Notes under the pieces: model-generated | The model's input: only the letters and a program-made list of their open reading frames with translations | Told to the model about the DNA's origin: nothing | Database searches by the model: none | From: Paenibacillus sp. DMB20 | Lineage (GTDB): Bacteria > Bacillota > Bacilli > Paenibacillales > Paenibacillaceae | Assembly (NCBI RefSeq): GCF_000987955.1 | Contig: NZ_LAZU01000021.1 | Coordinates: forward strand, 372,001-436,000 | Length of the DNA stretch: 64,000 nucleotides | Reading direction: 5' to 3' | Position numbers and translations under genes: made by a program | Part shown: piece by piece, positions 1 through 8,304 of the stretch | Layout of the letters: each line of letters begins with the position of its first letter | Position numbering within the stretch: position 1 is the stretch's first letter

Positions 1-426
1 GATTTGTTTACCGAGGAGGAAACGAATGAGTTCGTGAATCATGTTATCCTGGGATCAGGAACGTCCAAAAGCTACATCATCGTGGACAAGCAAAGCGATC
101 AGCCGGTCGGGATCGTCTCGCTCATTCAGTTGGATTACAAAAACCGCAATGCGGAATGCATTATCGATATCGGCGAGAAGGATTACTGGGGTAAAGGCTA
201 CGGGAACGAGGCGCTCCGCCTGCTCCTGGACTATGCCTTTTTAGAGCTGAATCTGCACCGGGTTTCATTAAGGGTATTCTCTTTTAACCATAGAGCGGTA
301 CATATGTACGAAAAAATTGGGTTTAAGCATGAAGGCGCCTCCCGTCAAGCCATATACAGGGAAGGCGCGTGGGGTGACATTATCCACATGGGCATTCTAC
401 AGCATGAATATCTTCAAACCACTTAG
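1..426 (+). CDS. GNAT-family N-acetyltransferase, 5' end cut by window
   Basis: Transfers an acetyl group from acetyl-CoA to an amine; the substrate is not readable here. The 141 visible codons carry the C-terminal part of a RimJ/RimL/SpeG-like GNAT fold: the acetyl-CoA loop appears as GKGYGNEAL (about residues 58-66), followed by the LHRVSLRVFSFN strand and the YEKIGFKHEG segment typical of these enzymes. Family members are about 170-180 residues and the reading frame is open to base 1, so roughly 30-40 N-terminal residues lie upstream. A TTG at base 4 is in frame but is probably internal. A terminator follows directly, so this is the last gene of its unit. Confidence 0.85.
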   Translation, partial: DLFTEEETNEFVNHVILGSGTSKSYIIVDKQSDQPVGIVSLIQLDYKNRNAECIIDIGEKDYWGKGYGNEALRLLLDYAFLELNLHRVSLRVFSFNHRAVHMYEKIGFKHEGASRQAIYREGAWGDIIHMGILQHEYLQTT

Positions 427-434
427 GCTGTTCC

Positions 435-464
435 AAAAGCAGGCATGTTTGCATGCCTGCTTTT
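435..464 (+). terminator. Rho-independent terminator after the GNAT gene
   Basis: A 13-bp perfect stem (435-447 with 452-464) closes a 4-base loop and starts with four A and ends with four T. It begins 9 bases after the GNAT stop codon. Confidence 0.85.
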
Positions 465-630
465 GATTTTCGAAAGAGAAAAAATCGTCTTTAAATCGAT
501 AAGTCCGTTTTTTTAGGTTCCGATGGAGTAGAATGATTTCAGAATCCATTCATGATAAAGAGGGGAGGGAGCATAGAAATATTCTCTTTTTCATCTAGTA
601 AAGAAGTATGATTCGAAAGGGATGATTTGA

Positions 631-1722
631 ATGAAGGAGCTTGCTTCTCGGATAACGAAACAGATCAAGCCTTATTTTGACGGATTGCTGAGGCTCGATG
701 AAACGACGAACAAAGTATACCTATGTGACGATGAGCTCGGCGATCGCGCAAGCTGCTGCACCACCGCGGCAATTGCCGCATTTTACGCTTTGGACCATCT
801 CCTTCACGGCGGGGATGGAAACGAAATAGCCCGGCATCTGGCAGAGGACGTCAGAAACCGGCAACTGCCGAGCGGCGGCTATACGCAGCCCTATTACGTG
901 AAGCAAGGCGAGGAGCCGCCCATTGATATTGCAGAAGTCGGTGCGGCAGCCGACACGTTATATCACGTTCACAAGGCAACAGGCAGCTCTCACGCAAAGG
1001 CGAGCCTGATTCATTCCGCCGAGTATCTGCTGACACAAGTATCCAGGCACAATCCGGGCGTGGTCATGAAGCGGCCGGGGGAAGATTTTGATGTGCTGAA
1101 CGGCGATATGTACGCTGCGCATACATTCGGCCGTGCTTACGAACTAAGCGGCGATCCTGTTTATTTGGAAAAGGTCAGGGACGTATTTGCTCATTTAACC
1201 GAAAGATTCGGCAAAAATACGCCCGGATGGTGGCCTTACATCGAACGTTTGGACGGCTCGGTTCAGATGGGAAACAGCGTGCTGTATCAAGCGACGATTG
1301 TCGGGCTGGCACGTACGGCGGTTCCCCTGCTTCCTGCTTCAATGCGCGATGAATGGACTGCCGTCTCGCGGGAAGCAGTGGAAACGATGGTGAACGCGAT
1401 GGCGTCTCCCCCTTCCGAAGAGACCGAGGCTCCATGGTGGACACGGGATTGGAGTTTGGGATGGGAGCTCTATATGGCGTTGTGGCGTGTCTCCGAGGTT
1501 CCCGAAATCCGCGAAAAAGGACGCCGGCGTTTCTTCGAAGCCGCGGAGGACTTGAAAGAGCGCGGCATGGAGATGTTTAAACCCAAAGTACGACATGAGG
1601 AGCCGGACCGGACGCCCGTGACGACCACATTCCGCAAAGCTGCGGGTTTTGCCGGAACGATTGCCTGCATGGTGCTTGAGGATTGGCCTTACGGGGAAAC
1701 CGCCGACGGTAAAGGTGCATAG
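631..1722 (+). CDS. Predicted alpha/alpha-toroid protein of unknown function
   Basis: Cytosolic protein of 363 residues with no signal peptide or membrane segment. It is built of repeated helical hairpins with Gly/Trp/Asp-rich loops (PSGGYTQPYY near residue 90, TPGWWPYIERLDGS near 198, WWTRDWSLGWELYMALWR near 268). This pattern is typical of six-hairpin glycosidases and terpenoid-cyclase-like toroids. I infer a sugar- or lipid-active toroid, but no catalytic signature is certain. The ATG at 631 has a modest GA-rich ribosome binding site. The next gene, a secreted DUF4855 protein, starts about 100 bases downstream, and the two may be co-transcribed around one polysaccharide substrate. Confidence 0.55.
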   Translation: MKELASRITKQIKPYFDGLLRLDETTNKVYLCDDELGDRASCCTTAAIAAFYALDHLLHGGDGNEIARHLAEDVRNRQLPSGGYTQPYYVKQGEEPPIDIAEVGAAADTLYHVHKATGSSHAKASLIHSAEYLLTQVSRHNPGVVMKRPGEDFDVLNGDMYAAHTFGRAYELSGDPVYLEKVRDVFAHLTERFGKNTPGWWPYIERLDGSVQMGNSVLYQATIVGLARTAVPLLPASMRDEWTAVSREAVETMVNAMASPPSEETEAPWWTRDWSLGWELYMALWRVSEVPEIREKGRRRFFEAAEDLKERGMEMFKPKVRHEEPDRTPVTTTFRKAAGFAGTIACMVLEDWPYGETADGKGA

Positions 1723-1826
1723 GTTCGGGAAGCTGCAAGCCGAGAAAATTGTTTTGGAGAGGAGGGAGCGGTCTTTATTAACGGTCCGCTGACGGACCGA
1801 ATTTATGATTGAAGGGATGGAATATC

Positions 1827-3499
1827 ATGAAGAAAACGATGGCGATACTGTTTGCGGCTGCAATGATGATGGCCGGACCAGGTTCCTTGAACGCTGACAA
1901 CGGGGCAGACAAACCGGCGATCAACCTTGCTCTAGGAAAAAGTTACACGCTGGAGACGCCTTACACCGTTGATGCGCTGTTCGGAAAAACGGAAATGTCG
2001 CATCCGGATGATACGGGATTCCAGTTGACCGACGGGAAGCATGGCGGAACGGTCTTTTCCGACAGCGCTTACATAGGGAGGTTGTGGCAGGGCAGCCGCA
2101 TCATCACGATAGACCTTGGCAAGCAGTCCACGGTTCAGGAAGTATACATTCATATGCTGCAGGACAATGCCAACGGCATTTTTTTCCGGAAAAAGTGTTT
2201 TTTTCGTTGTCGAATGACGGAACAAAGTGGCAGCATCTGGAGGAGGGGATAAGCAAAGTCCCTTCCACTGAGCGAGGCCCGGTTGTCCAAAAAATCGGAA
2301 TCGGGGATATAAACACGGTGTCCCGGTATGTGAGATTGGAAGTTCCGGTATCGTCTTGGATTTTCATGGACGAGATTGAGGTTTTGGGTTCCGAGGATCT
2401 TTCCGGTCGAAAACTGCGCCCTTCCCCCAAAGGCCCGAAGGACGATACCGGATATCCCAAAGAGGGTTCCAAAGCTTCGGGACACATGAATAACCAGGTG
2501 CTGTTATACACGGGAGAGTGGCAGTATCAGCCAGCCGATTGGATCTCTTATACCAAGGAGGACCTGAAATCGCTGGTGGCTTATGTGGATCGGAACAATG
2601 AAGCGAAGGATTTCATGTTTGACGGTTTTTTGTTCCTGCCTTACGGACCGCTGCCGAACGGAGCCCATTATGCGCCGAATACGGCATTGCCGACCGATAT
2701 GAACGACTGGGAGCATCATCTGGACCGTCTGTTCCGGGAGGACCGCGAGCTGGGGGCGCTAAATCGCGCCGTGACCGAGACAAAAGCCGAGCTGAAGGAG
2801 CGGAATTACAAGGCCAAAGTGGTGGTGACCATCCCTTATCCCCGCACGGATCAAGGAAACTTTGGTGACGTGGACGGCGACGGAATCAACGAGAATTTGA
2901 ACGTGCAAGAGGTGGGCGAGGAACAGGTCCTGGCCAATCGAAAAAAAGTGGTCAAGTGGTATGTGGACGAGGTTTATAAGCGTTGGATGCAGGCGGATTA
3001 CAAGGAACTTGAATTAGCCTCCTTTTATTGGTATGCGGAATTTGTTTCACGCCAGACGAGCGTGAACGAAGACCTTCTTATCCAATGGACTTCCGATTAT
3101 GTCCATAGGCAAGGAGCAGCATTCCAATGGATACCATATTACTTTGCCCGCGGTTGGAACGATTGGAAACGCAACGGATTTGATACGGCGCTGATGCAGC
3201 CGAACTACATGTTCCATAATACGGCGGAAGATCGGCTGGATACGATAGCGAGAGCGGCATATGATCACGGAATGGGTGTCGAGATCGAAATGAATGATGC
3301 GGTTTTGGAAAATTCCGAGGCGCGGGATAAGTATTATGCCTATTTGAACAAAGGGGTCGAATATGGTTATATGCGCTCTTTCAAAGCATTTTATCAACAA
3401 GTGAAAACGCTGAAACAGGCAGCCGAATCTCCGGTTCCCGCCGCCCGGGAGGTATACGATAAAACCTATTCTTATTTAAAAGGGACCTATCGGCCATAA
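1827..3499 (+). CDS. Secreted DUF4855 protein with N-terminal discoidin-like domain (frameshifted)
   Basis: An N-terminal signal peptide (MKKTMAILFAAAMMMAG, cleavage near SLNA) is followed by an F5/8 type C-like carbohydrate-binding region (INLALGKSY, then IITIDLGKQSTVQEVYIHML). A DUF4855-like domain fills the C-terminal two thirds (FMFDGFLFLPYG, PYPRTDQGNFGDVDGDG, ASFYWYAEF, MGVEIEMND). DUF4855 proteins are extracellular and thought to act on polysaccharides; the reaction is not established. The frame breaks at a run of seven T (2179-2185): adding one T restores continuous reading (GIFFPEKVFFSLSNDG), so about 558 residues are expected. ATG 1827 is preferred over TTG 1809 because AAGGGA lies 9 bases upstream and the signal peptide then starts properly. 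Confidence 0.72.
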
Positions 3500-3731
3500 G
3501 CCATAAATAAAAAACGAATTTTCAGGGGTGGTAACTTATTGATATATGCTGTATAATTCTCAGTAATGATTTATTTATTTGAAATTATCATGATTTTTCT
3601 GCAATATAATTGTTTTTCACGAAAATAATCATGATATAATTTCAATGTGATCTATGTATCAGCGGGTTGCATTCATTTTTAGTATCATAAGTTCAAGACA
3701 ATTAAGGTTAACAAAATTTTAAATGAATATG
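3500..3731. other. AT-rich leader region upstream of the FMN riboswitch
   Basis: No gene is seen. The octamer ATCATGAT occurs at 3587-3594 and again at 3628-3635, 41 bases apart. A TATAAT at 3635-3640 overlaps the second copy and could be the -10 of the riboswitch transcript, but no convincing -35 lies at the right distance. Confidence 0.3.
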
Positions 3732-3886
3732 GATCTTCGGGGTAAGGTGAAATTCCTGACCGGCGGTGATGGTTCGTTATATGTAGAAACGTTCCTCAGC
3801 CCGCGACTCTCCGTTTTGAAACTCAAGACGGCGACTGACTTGGTGCAATTCCAAGGCCGACGGTATAGTCCGGATGGGAGAAGATC
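3732..3886 (+). promoter_or_regulatory. FMN riboswitch (RFN element)
   Basis: All conserved blocks of the RFN aptamer are present in order: the P1 5' strand GATCTTC, GGGGTAAGGTGAAATTCC, GACCGGCGGT, AGCCCGCGA, GGTGCAATTCC, GCCGACGGTATAGTC, GGATGGGAGAAGATC. The closing P1 strand (3880-3886) pairs with 3732-3738. The aptamer binds FMN and normally switches off riboflavin synthesis or uptake genes. The only gene downstream is a DMT-family transporter. Confidence 0.96.
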
Positions 3887-3938
3887 AAACTTAGGTTTGC
3901 CGTGCGCTTTTTTTAGCTTTCGGTAGGCTTATTTGGTC

Positions 3939-3980
3939 AGCCCCCGGTTCGGTCGATGAGATCGATTTTCGGGGGCTTTC
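3939..3980 (+). terminator. Expression-platform hairpin of the FMN riboswitch
   Basis: AGCCCCCG (3939-3946) pairs with CGGGGGCT (3970-3977), followed by a short T-rich stretch. It lies between the aptamer and the ribosome binding site of the transporter. I infer that it is the ligand-dependent terminator or sequestering stem. Confidence 0.65.
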
Positions 3981-4020
3981 TGCTGGCAAGACTCCGTATT
4001 CAGGAACAGGAGACGGCAAG

Positions 4021-4995
4021 ATGGGAAACGTTAGCGCAAGAGTCAAGGTACCGAATGTTTCGGTAAAGGAAAACCGCCGCTTCAGAGGCGGGTTCTGGCT
4101 GGTTGTATTGGGAGCGGCCCTGTGGGGTGTGGACCCTTTGTTCCGCATCATCCTTCTGAAGAACATGACCTCCTCGCAAATCGTACTGCTTGAGCATGTC
4201 ATTATATCTCTTATTGCCATCCCGGTGATTTGGAAAAACCGCCACGAGTTCAAAAGCATCGGCTGGAGGCATGTCGGCGCGCTGCTCTTCATATCATGGG
4301 GCGGTTCGGGCATAGCGACGATTCTGTTTACCATGGGACTTTCCAGCGGCAACCTGAATGCGGTGCTGCTTCTGCAAAAGCTGCAGCCGCTGTTTGCCAT
4401 TATCCTGGCAAGCCTTCTGCTTAAAGAGAAGCTTCCGCGGCATTTTGCCAAGCTGTTCGTCGTGGCGCTTGCAGGGACGTATCTGCTTACCTTCGGAGTA
4501 ACCCTGCCGATCGGGCATTGGAGCGAATTCGTGCAGGTCGGCAGTCTGCTGTCGCTCGGAGCGGCAGCTTTATGGGGAGGATCGACGGTCATGGGCCGGC
4601 TCATGGTGGGACAGATGAAGTATGAGACGGTCACGTCGCTGCGCTTTGTCCTGGCGCTTCCCCTTCTGGGCGTGATCACGTGGAATGAGGGAGCGGGATG
4701 GAATTTGCCTGCGGCCGGCACGAGCGATTTTGCGGCGGTCTTGCTCAATCTGATCGGCCAGGCGCTGCTGCCGGGACTGCTCAGCCTTCTGGTGTATTAC
4801 AAGGGATTGACCACAACCAAAGCGTCGGTGGCGACGCTGGCCGAGTTGAGTTTCCCGATGGTGGGCGTTTTGATCAACTGGGTCGTTTTCCATGAAGTCG
4901 TCACCTATGCCCAAATTACCGGCTTTTTGCTGATCTGGTTTTCCCTGTTCATGATTTCCAGACAGTCGGATTCCTCGGCCCCTGCGGGGGAGTGA
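4021..4995 (+). CDS. DMT/EamA-family transporter, candidate flavin (riboflavin) importer
   Basis: Integral membrane protein of 324 residues with about ten hydrophobic segments arranged as two EamA repeats (ALWGVDPLFR near residue 37 and ALWGGSTVMGR near 190 are the repeated motifs). EamA proteins move small metabolites. The transcript begins with an FMN riboswitch, and DMT-type riboflavin transporters (RibN, ImpX) are known in other bacteria, so riboflavin or a flavin precursor is the best substrate guess. ATG 4021 follows CAGGAGACGGCAAG, which contains a ribosome binding site about 8 bases upstream. The gene is monocistronic, with a terminator immediately after the stop. Family call is firm; substrate is inferred from regulation only. 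Confidence 0.82.
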   Translation: MGNVSARVKVPNVSVKENRRFRGGFWLVVLGAALWGVDPLFRIILLKNMTSSQIVLLEHVIISLIAIPVIWKNRHEFKSIGWRHVGALLFISWGGSGIATILFTMGLSSGNLNAVLLLQKLQPLFAIILASLLLKEKLPRHFAKLFVVALAGTYLLTFGVTLPIGHWSEFVQVGSLLSLGAAALWGGSTVMGRLMVGQMKYETVTSLRFVLALPLLGVITWNEGAGWNLPAAGTSDFAAVLLNLIGQALLPGLLSLLVYYKGLTTTKASVATLAELSFPMVGVLINWVVFHEVVTYAQITGFLLIWFSLFMISRQSDSSAPAGE

Positions 4996-5013
4996 TAATA
5001 CGCGTAAAAGAAT

Positions 5014-5052
5014 AAGCATGGTTCCGGACTCGTTTCGGGGCTATGCTTTTTT
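5014..5052 (+). terminator. Rho-independent terminator after the transporter
   Basis: AAGCATGGTTCCG pairs imperfectly with CGGGGCTATGCTT and is followed by a T run ending near 5053. Confidence 0.7.
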
Positions 5053-5113
5053 TGCCTAATCGTTCAAATTTTCGGATTTTCTGATTTATTGGAGCTCGGC
5101 GGTTTTGGTATGA

Positions 5114-5353
5114 TGGAAATACAAATCCAGAGGCGGCCTTGTTGGCTCGAATTTCTCCGGGGGGGTTAGCAATTCTAATTACGATATGGAAACGACCGGG
5201 CAAAATAATGTCGGCAAAGGTCAGGGCTGGCCAACCGCAATCATGAAAACTATCCTCCCTTATACAAGCTGGGACTTTGGCCCGAACGGCATTTGGACCA
5301 TGCAAGACGGCCGCGCCTATCCGTATTTACAGTGGCAGAATATGATGCCTTGA
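5114..5353 (+). pseudogene. Remnant of a GLUG-repeat surface protein (3' end only)
   Basis: An open stretch of 79 codons without a usable start encodes a GLUG motif (GGLVGSNFSGGVSNSNYDME), then a typical end-of-repeat block (WDFGPNGIWTMQDGRAYPYL) and a stop at 5351. GLUG repeats are found in very large secreted adhesin-like proteins. The frame is closed by a stop at 5111-5113 and there is no ribosome binding site, so this is the last repeat of a gene whose remainder has been deleted. It is followed by a good terminator, consistent with a genuine 3' end. Confidence 0.75.
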
Positions 5354-5368
5354 GCGTGAACATGCAGC

Positions 5369-5400
5369 AAACACCCGTCCGTTAGCCCGGGCGGGTGTTT
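5369..5400 (+). terminator. Rho-independent terminator of the decayed GLUG gene
   Basis: AAACACCCG (5369-5377) pairs perfectly with CGGGTGTTT (5392-5400), about 15 bases after the remnant's stop codon. Confidence 0.75.
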
Positions 5401-5529
5401 GTTTCTGTGCTATAAGAGGTCGGCCGCACCAATCATTCTTGAATCGCAAGAAAACACATGGAAGAGAGCGTTTATGCCCGTTAGAGCGCCTCTTTTTTCG
5501 AACTTCAGCCAGACAAGCAAGCCGGAAGG

Positions 5530-5814
5530 CTATTCCAGCAATTTAACCTCTTCCGGCGTCACCGAATAGGCATAGACCGTCTCCATTTTCGGCCCCTCTC
5601 CGTTTTCCGGCTCGCAGTTTCGTTCTATCTTTATGATGTATTCGTTCCCGGTTTGCCTGGCGTCTGTGACTCTATTGAACGTTTGCAGGCCGTTTCCGCA
5701 TGGCGGAACATGTTCCAGTGCATTTTCTTCAGCGGTATCGCGGGTAGAGCCTTTTTCATCCGTGCAGCCGTTGAGCAATGAAAGCAGAAGCACGTACAGT
5801 AATAATCGTTTCAT
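5530..5814 (-). CDS. Small predicted lipoprotein, unknown function
   Basis: 94 residues. The N-terminus MKRLLLYVLLLSLLNGC is a lipoprotein signal peptide with Cys17 as the predicted lipidated residue. The mature part is short, charged, has two further cysteines (PPCGNG and RNCEPE) that could form a disulfide, and ends in VTPEEVKLLE. AAGGAGGGTCC just before the ATG is a strong ribosome binding site. It stands alone between a decayed gene and a repeat cluster. I do not recognise a family. Confidence 0.65.
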   Translation of the reverse strand: MKRLLLYVLLLSLLNGCTDEKGSTRDTAEENALEHVPPCGNGLQTFNRVTDARQTGNEYIIKIERNCEPENGEGPKMETVYAYSVTPEEVKLLE

Positions 5815-5875
5815 GGACCCTCCTTAAAATCGATGAAATATCGATAGACGGCAGCTGTCAGTCGCCAATTAACGT

Positions 5876-6167
5876 TAACGGACATAGAGTCCGTTACTGC
5901 CTCCTAACTCCTTGTCCCCGTTCTCTAACGGACACAGGAAACGCTTAGAAGGGAGTGAGGGATGTAACATACGTCGAAATGGGCAAGTAACGGATCTGTT
6001 GTCCGTTAGAATTTTTTAGCGCCCTAAAAACGGGTCTAACGGATCCCATGTCCGTTAAATCCCGCGAATAAACTGAAGTGAAAGAAAGTCTATAAGCTTT
6101 GGCCGTACGTCCCGAGAGTCGAAAAAGACATCCGGAATGACGGAAATAACGGACAAAGCGAGAACGA
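5876..6167. repeat. Cluster of 21-bp palindromes, TAACGGA(C/T)-N5-GTCCGTTA
   Basis: Three full copies (5876-5896, 5988-6008, 6037-6057) share eight-base arms, with a C or T at the last base of the left arm, and a five-base centre of different sequence each time (ATAGA, CTGTT, CCCAT). Degenerate copies start near 5925 and 6147. Spacings between copies are about 49, 63, 49 and 110 bases. The gap 5815-6261 holds no convincing gene. The same repeat recurs at 40.5 kb. Confidence 0.8.
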
Positions 6168-6261
6168 AGGAAAATGGCAGAAATCATGGTATGAGTGTGC
6201 ATTGTATTCTAACTAAAATTTTGGGCTAGGACGGCGGTCGTTATGGATACTGGAGAAACGG

Positions 6262-7149
6262 TTAGCCCAGCATAAACAGCTCTTGTTTTAAAAACTGATA
6301 CAGCTTGGCTTGCGCCAGTTTTAACGGGTATTCCGACGCTTTACAGAGAATGCCGAAAGTCATATCGATGAGACTGCCGGCGATCGGCCGTGCGATCGTT
6401 CCATTGGGGACGGTTTTCGTTACGATTTCGGGCACAAGGGCAATGCCTAACCCGTTTTCCACATAAAACTTCAAAGCCGTCATGCTTCCGACTTCCATCG
6501 TATCCAGCGAAACGGTCCCCGATTCCTGCAGCACCATCTCCAGTTTTCTGCGGTAGGGACAGGCTGCCGAGGTAATGAGAAGCCGGTGCTCCCGAAGATC
6601 ATCCGGCGTTATCACCGTTTTTGGCGCAAGCGGATGATTCTCCGGCATCAGAACCACGAACTTTTCTTTAAACAAAGGTTCAAAATAAAGAGCGGAGCCC
6701 AGATCAGGCGCCGAGCAGAGCGCCATGTCGACGTCCCCTTTGAGCAGCCGTTCGCTCAATGTTGGCGTATTCGAAATGTCCACCGAGATGCGAATGTTCG
6801 GAAATCGGGTTAAAAAACTCCTCAAGATACCGGGCAAGCGATAACTGGCCGTGGGCTCGGTCACCCCTAAACGGACGTTCCCCGCTTCGCCCCATTGCAA
6901 ATTTGAAATGCTTGATTGCAGTTGTTCCATGTTTTTTACGATTTGCAGGCTTTGTTCGTGAAACAGCCTTCCGGCCTCGGTTAACCGGATTTTTTTCCCC
7001 CGTTCGATCAAGGGAACGCCTAGGTCGGATTCCAGCTTTTGAATTTGCATCGTCACCGTGGACTGCGCATAGTTCATTTCTTCGGCTGCACGGATAAAGC
7101 TCCCGTGCTTCACAATCATTTGAAACGTTTTTAAGGTTTTAAGATCCAT
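6262..7149 (-). CDS. LysR-family transcriptional regulator
   Basis: 295 residues: a winged HTH at the N-terminus (MDLKTLKTFQMIVKHGSFIRAAEEMNYAQSTVTMQIQKLE region, residues 1-60), then the linker helix and a periplasmic-binding-like effector domain (about 90-290). LysR regulators usually control the divergent neighbour, which here is an SDR oxidoreductase starting 123 bases away. The start codon has GAAGGT upstream. The effector is unknown. An AT-rich dyad in the intergenic region is the likely binding site. Confidence 0.92.
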   Translation of the reverse strand: MDLKTLKTFQMIVKHGSFIRAAEEMNYAQSTVTMQIQKLESDLGVPLIERGKKIRLTEAGRLFHEQSLQIVKNMEQLQSSISNLQWGEAGNVRLGVTEPTASYRLPGILRSFLTRFPNIRISVDISNTPTLSERLLKGDVDMALCSAPDLGSALYFEPLFKEKFVVLMPENHPLAPKTVITPDDLREHRLLITSAACPYRRKLEMVLQESGTVSLDTMEVGSMTALKFYVENGLGIALVPEIVTKTVPNGTIARPIAGSLIDMTFGILCKASEYPLKLAQAKLYQFLKQELFMLG

Positions 7150-7201
7150 TGGAGTACCTTCAATCTAAAGATCAATTTTTTTGAATCAAAAGTTTAATTA
7201 A

Positions 7202-7220
7202 TTCAATTATACAAATTGAA
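7202..7220. promoter_or_regulatory. Candidate LysR operator between lysR and SDR genes
   Basis: TTCAAT (7202-7207) and ATTGAA (7215-7220) form a perfect dyad with a 7-base centre, which fits the T-N11-A rule of LysR boxes. Further half-sites (TTGAAT at 7181, TTCAAT at 7159) occur toward the lysR start. No footprint evidence; inference from position. Confidence 0.45.
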
Positions 7221-7272
7221 CGCGACGATATACAATCATTTCTATCAGGTGCAGCTAAGGAGATGACGGAAG

Positions 7273-8013
7273 ATGGATTTAACCAATAAAGTGGCACTCG
7301 TTACCGGCGGCGGTACCGGGATCGGCCGGGCAACGTGCCTCGCTCTGGCCAAGCGGGGGGCGGCCGTTGCGGTGAATTACTCGCGTTCGAAAGCCGAGGC
7401 GGAAGAAACGGTACACATCATCAATGGCGAAGGCGGACGTGCCATAGCTGTACGGGCCGATGTTTCCCGGGATAAGGAAGTTAGAGAAATGGCCGAGATC
7501 GTTGCGGATCAATTCGGGACGATCGATTTGCTTGTAAATAACGCGAGCATTACGCGTCATATTCCGTTTGACGACTTGGAGTCGGCAAGGGGGGAGGTGT
7601 GGGACGAGCTTTATGATGTGAACGTGAAAGGCATGTTTTACTGTGCCCGCGCCGTCTCATCTTTCATGAAAAAGAACAAGCAAGGCGCCATCGTCAATCT
7701 CGGCAGCATCGCGGGACAGACGGGGCTTGGCTCCTCGCTGCCTTACGCCGTTTCCAAAGCGGCCGTTCACGGTCTTACGAAATCGTTGGCGCGTGCCCTT
7801 GCTCCCGATATCAGGGTGAACTGCGTGGTCCCGGGCGCCGTCGCGACAAGATGGTGGGCGGGAAGGGAAGAACAAATGAAGAACCTGGCCCCCCATCTTC
7901 TGCTGCAGCGCATTTCAACCCCGGAAGATATTGCGCAGTTCATCTGCGCGGCATTGGAGCAGGAAGCGATGACGGGTCAAATCATTACGGTAGACAGTGG
8001 ACAAACGCTGTAA
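7273..8013 (+). CDS. SDR-family NAD(P)-dependent oxidoreductase
   Basis: 246 residues with the classical short-chain dehydrogenase layout: dinucleotide motif TGGGTGIGRA (residues 11-20), NNAS (near 92), the catalytic Ser in GSIAG and the YAVSK dyad (near 157-161). The C-terminus ends in a GQIITVDSGQTL segment like FabG-type reductases. It interconverts an alcohol and a ketone using NAD(P)H; substrate unknown. It is divergent from a LysR gene, which probably controls it, and is followed by a strong terminator, so it is a single-gene unit. ATG 7273 is preceded by AAGGAG. Confidence 0.9.
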   Translation: MDLTNKVALVTGGGTGIGRATCLALAKRGAAVAVNYSRSKAEAEETVHIINGEGGRAIAVRADVSRDKEVREMAEIVADQFGTIDLLVNNASITRHIPFDDLESARGEVWDELYDVNVKGMFYCARAVSSFMKKNKQGAIVNLGSIAGQTGLGSSLPYAVSKAAVHGLTKSLARALAPDIRVNCVVPGAVATRWWAGREEQMKNLAPHLLLQRISTPEDIAQFICAALEQEAMTGQIITVDSGQTL

Positions 8014-8072
8014 AAAGGATGAACCCGTGCAGGTATATATTCTTGATTTGTTCCCTGTAGCGGGTGCTCATG

Positions 8073-8113
8073 ATGACCGGACAAGACAAGGGTGTTCTTG
8101 TTCGGTCATTTTA
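8073..8113 (+). terminator. Rho-independent terminator after SDR gene
   Basis: A 14-bp stem (8073-8086 with 8096-8109, one G-T pair) is followed by a T-rich tail. Confidence 0.8.
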
Positions 8114-8218
8114 TATTTCCGCCAAAAGCCGGATTCGAATGAAAACGAGCACAGGGCAAAGGATAAGCAGGAGTAAGAGAATCGAAAGCGTGCATGCGGA
8201 TTCCATTTTTCTCCTCCG

Positions 8219-8232
8219 TGTAAACGCTGACA
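8219..8232 (+). promoter_or_regulatory. CcpA cre site upstream of the LacI gene
   Basis: TGTAAACGCTGACA matches the cre consensus TGWAANCGNTNWCA at all 14 positions. It ends six bases before the -35 of the regulator's promoter, so CcpA bound here would probably block or modulate polymerase. Confidence 0.75.
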
Positions 8233-8238
8233 AAAAGA

Positions 8239-8267
8239 TTGCCAATGCCGATTGACCTTGTTATAAT
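8239..8267 (+). promoter_or_regulatory. Sigma-A promoter of the LacI gene
   Basis: TTGCCA (8239-8244), a 17-base spacer and TATAAT (8262-8267). Transcription should start near 8274, inside the operator-like dyad. Confidence 0.75.
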
Positions 8268-8271
8268 GTCG

Positions 8272-8287
8272 TTGAAAAGGTTTTCAG
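8272..8287. promoter_or_regulatory. Candidate auto-operator of the LacI regulator
   Basis: TTGAAAAGGTTTTCAG is a near-perfect dyad lying on the predicted transcription start of the regulator gene. The same core recurs as a perfect palindrome at 9335-9352, just after the gene and upstream of the transporter genes. Confidence 0.6.
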
Positions 8288-8304
8288 AAGAGGATGTTAT
8301 CGAC

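Noticed and set aside
2179..2185. Programmed -1 ribosomal frameshift on T-TTT-TTC in the DUF4855 gene
   Set aside because: The heptamer is slippery in principle, but seven other genes in the window need the same one-base repair at unrelated sequences, so a common sequencing error is the simpler explanation.
3587..3635. Paired ATCATGAT motifs as a Fur- or other repressor site
   Set aside because: The octamers are spaced 41 bases apart and do not match a Fur box; AT-rich background makes chance likely.
3723..3926. Open frame of 67 codons overlapping the FMN riboswitch
   Set aside because: It has no ribosome binding site and coincides base for base with the conserved aptamer; the RNA structure explains the sequence.
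8064..8255. Short open frame between the SDR and LacI genes
   Set aside because: It overlaps the SDR terminator hairpin and the cre/promoter sites of the regulator and has no ribosome binding site.
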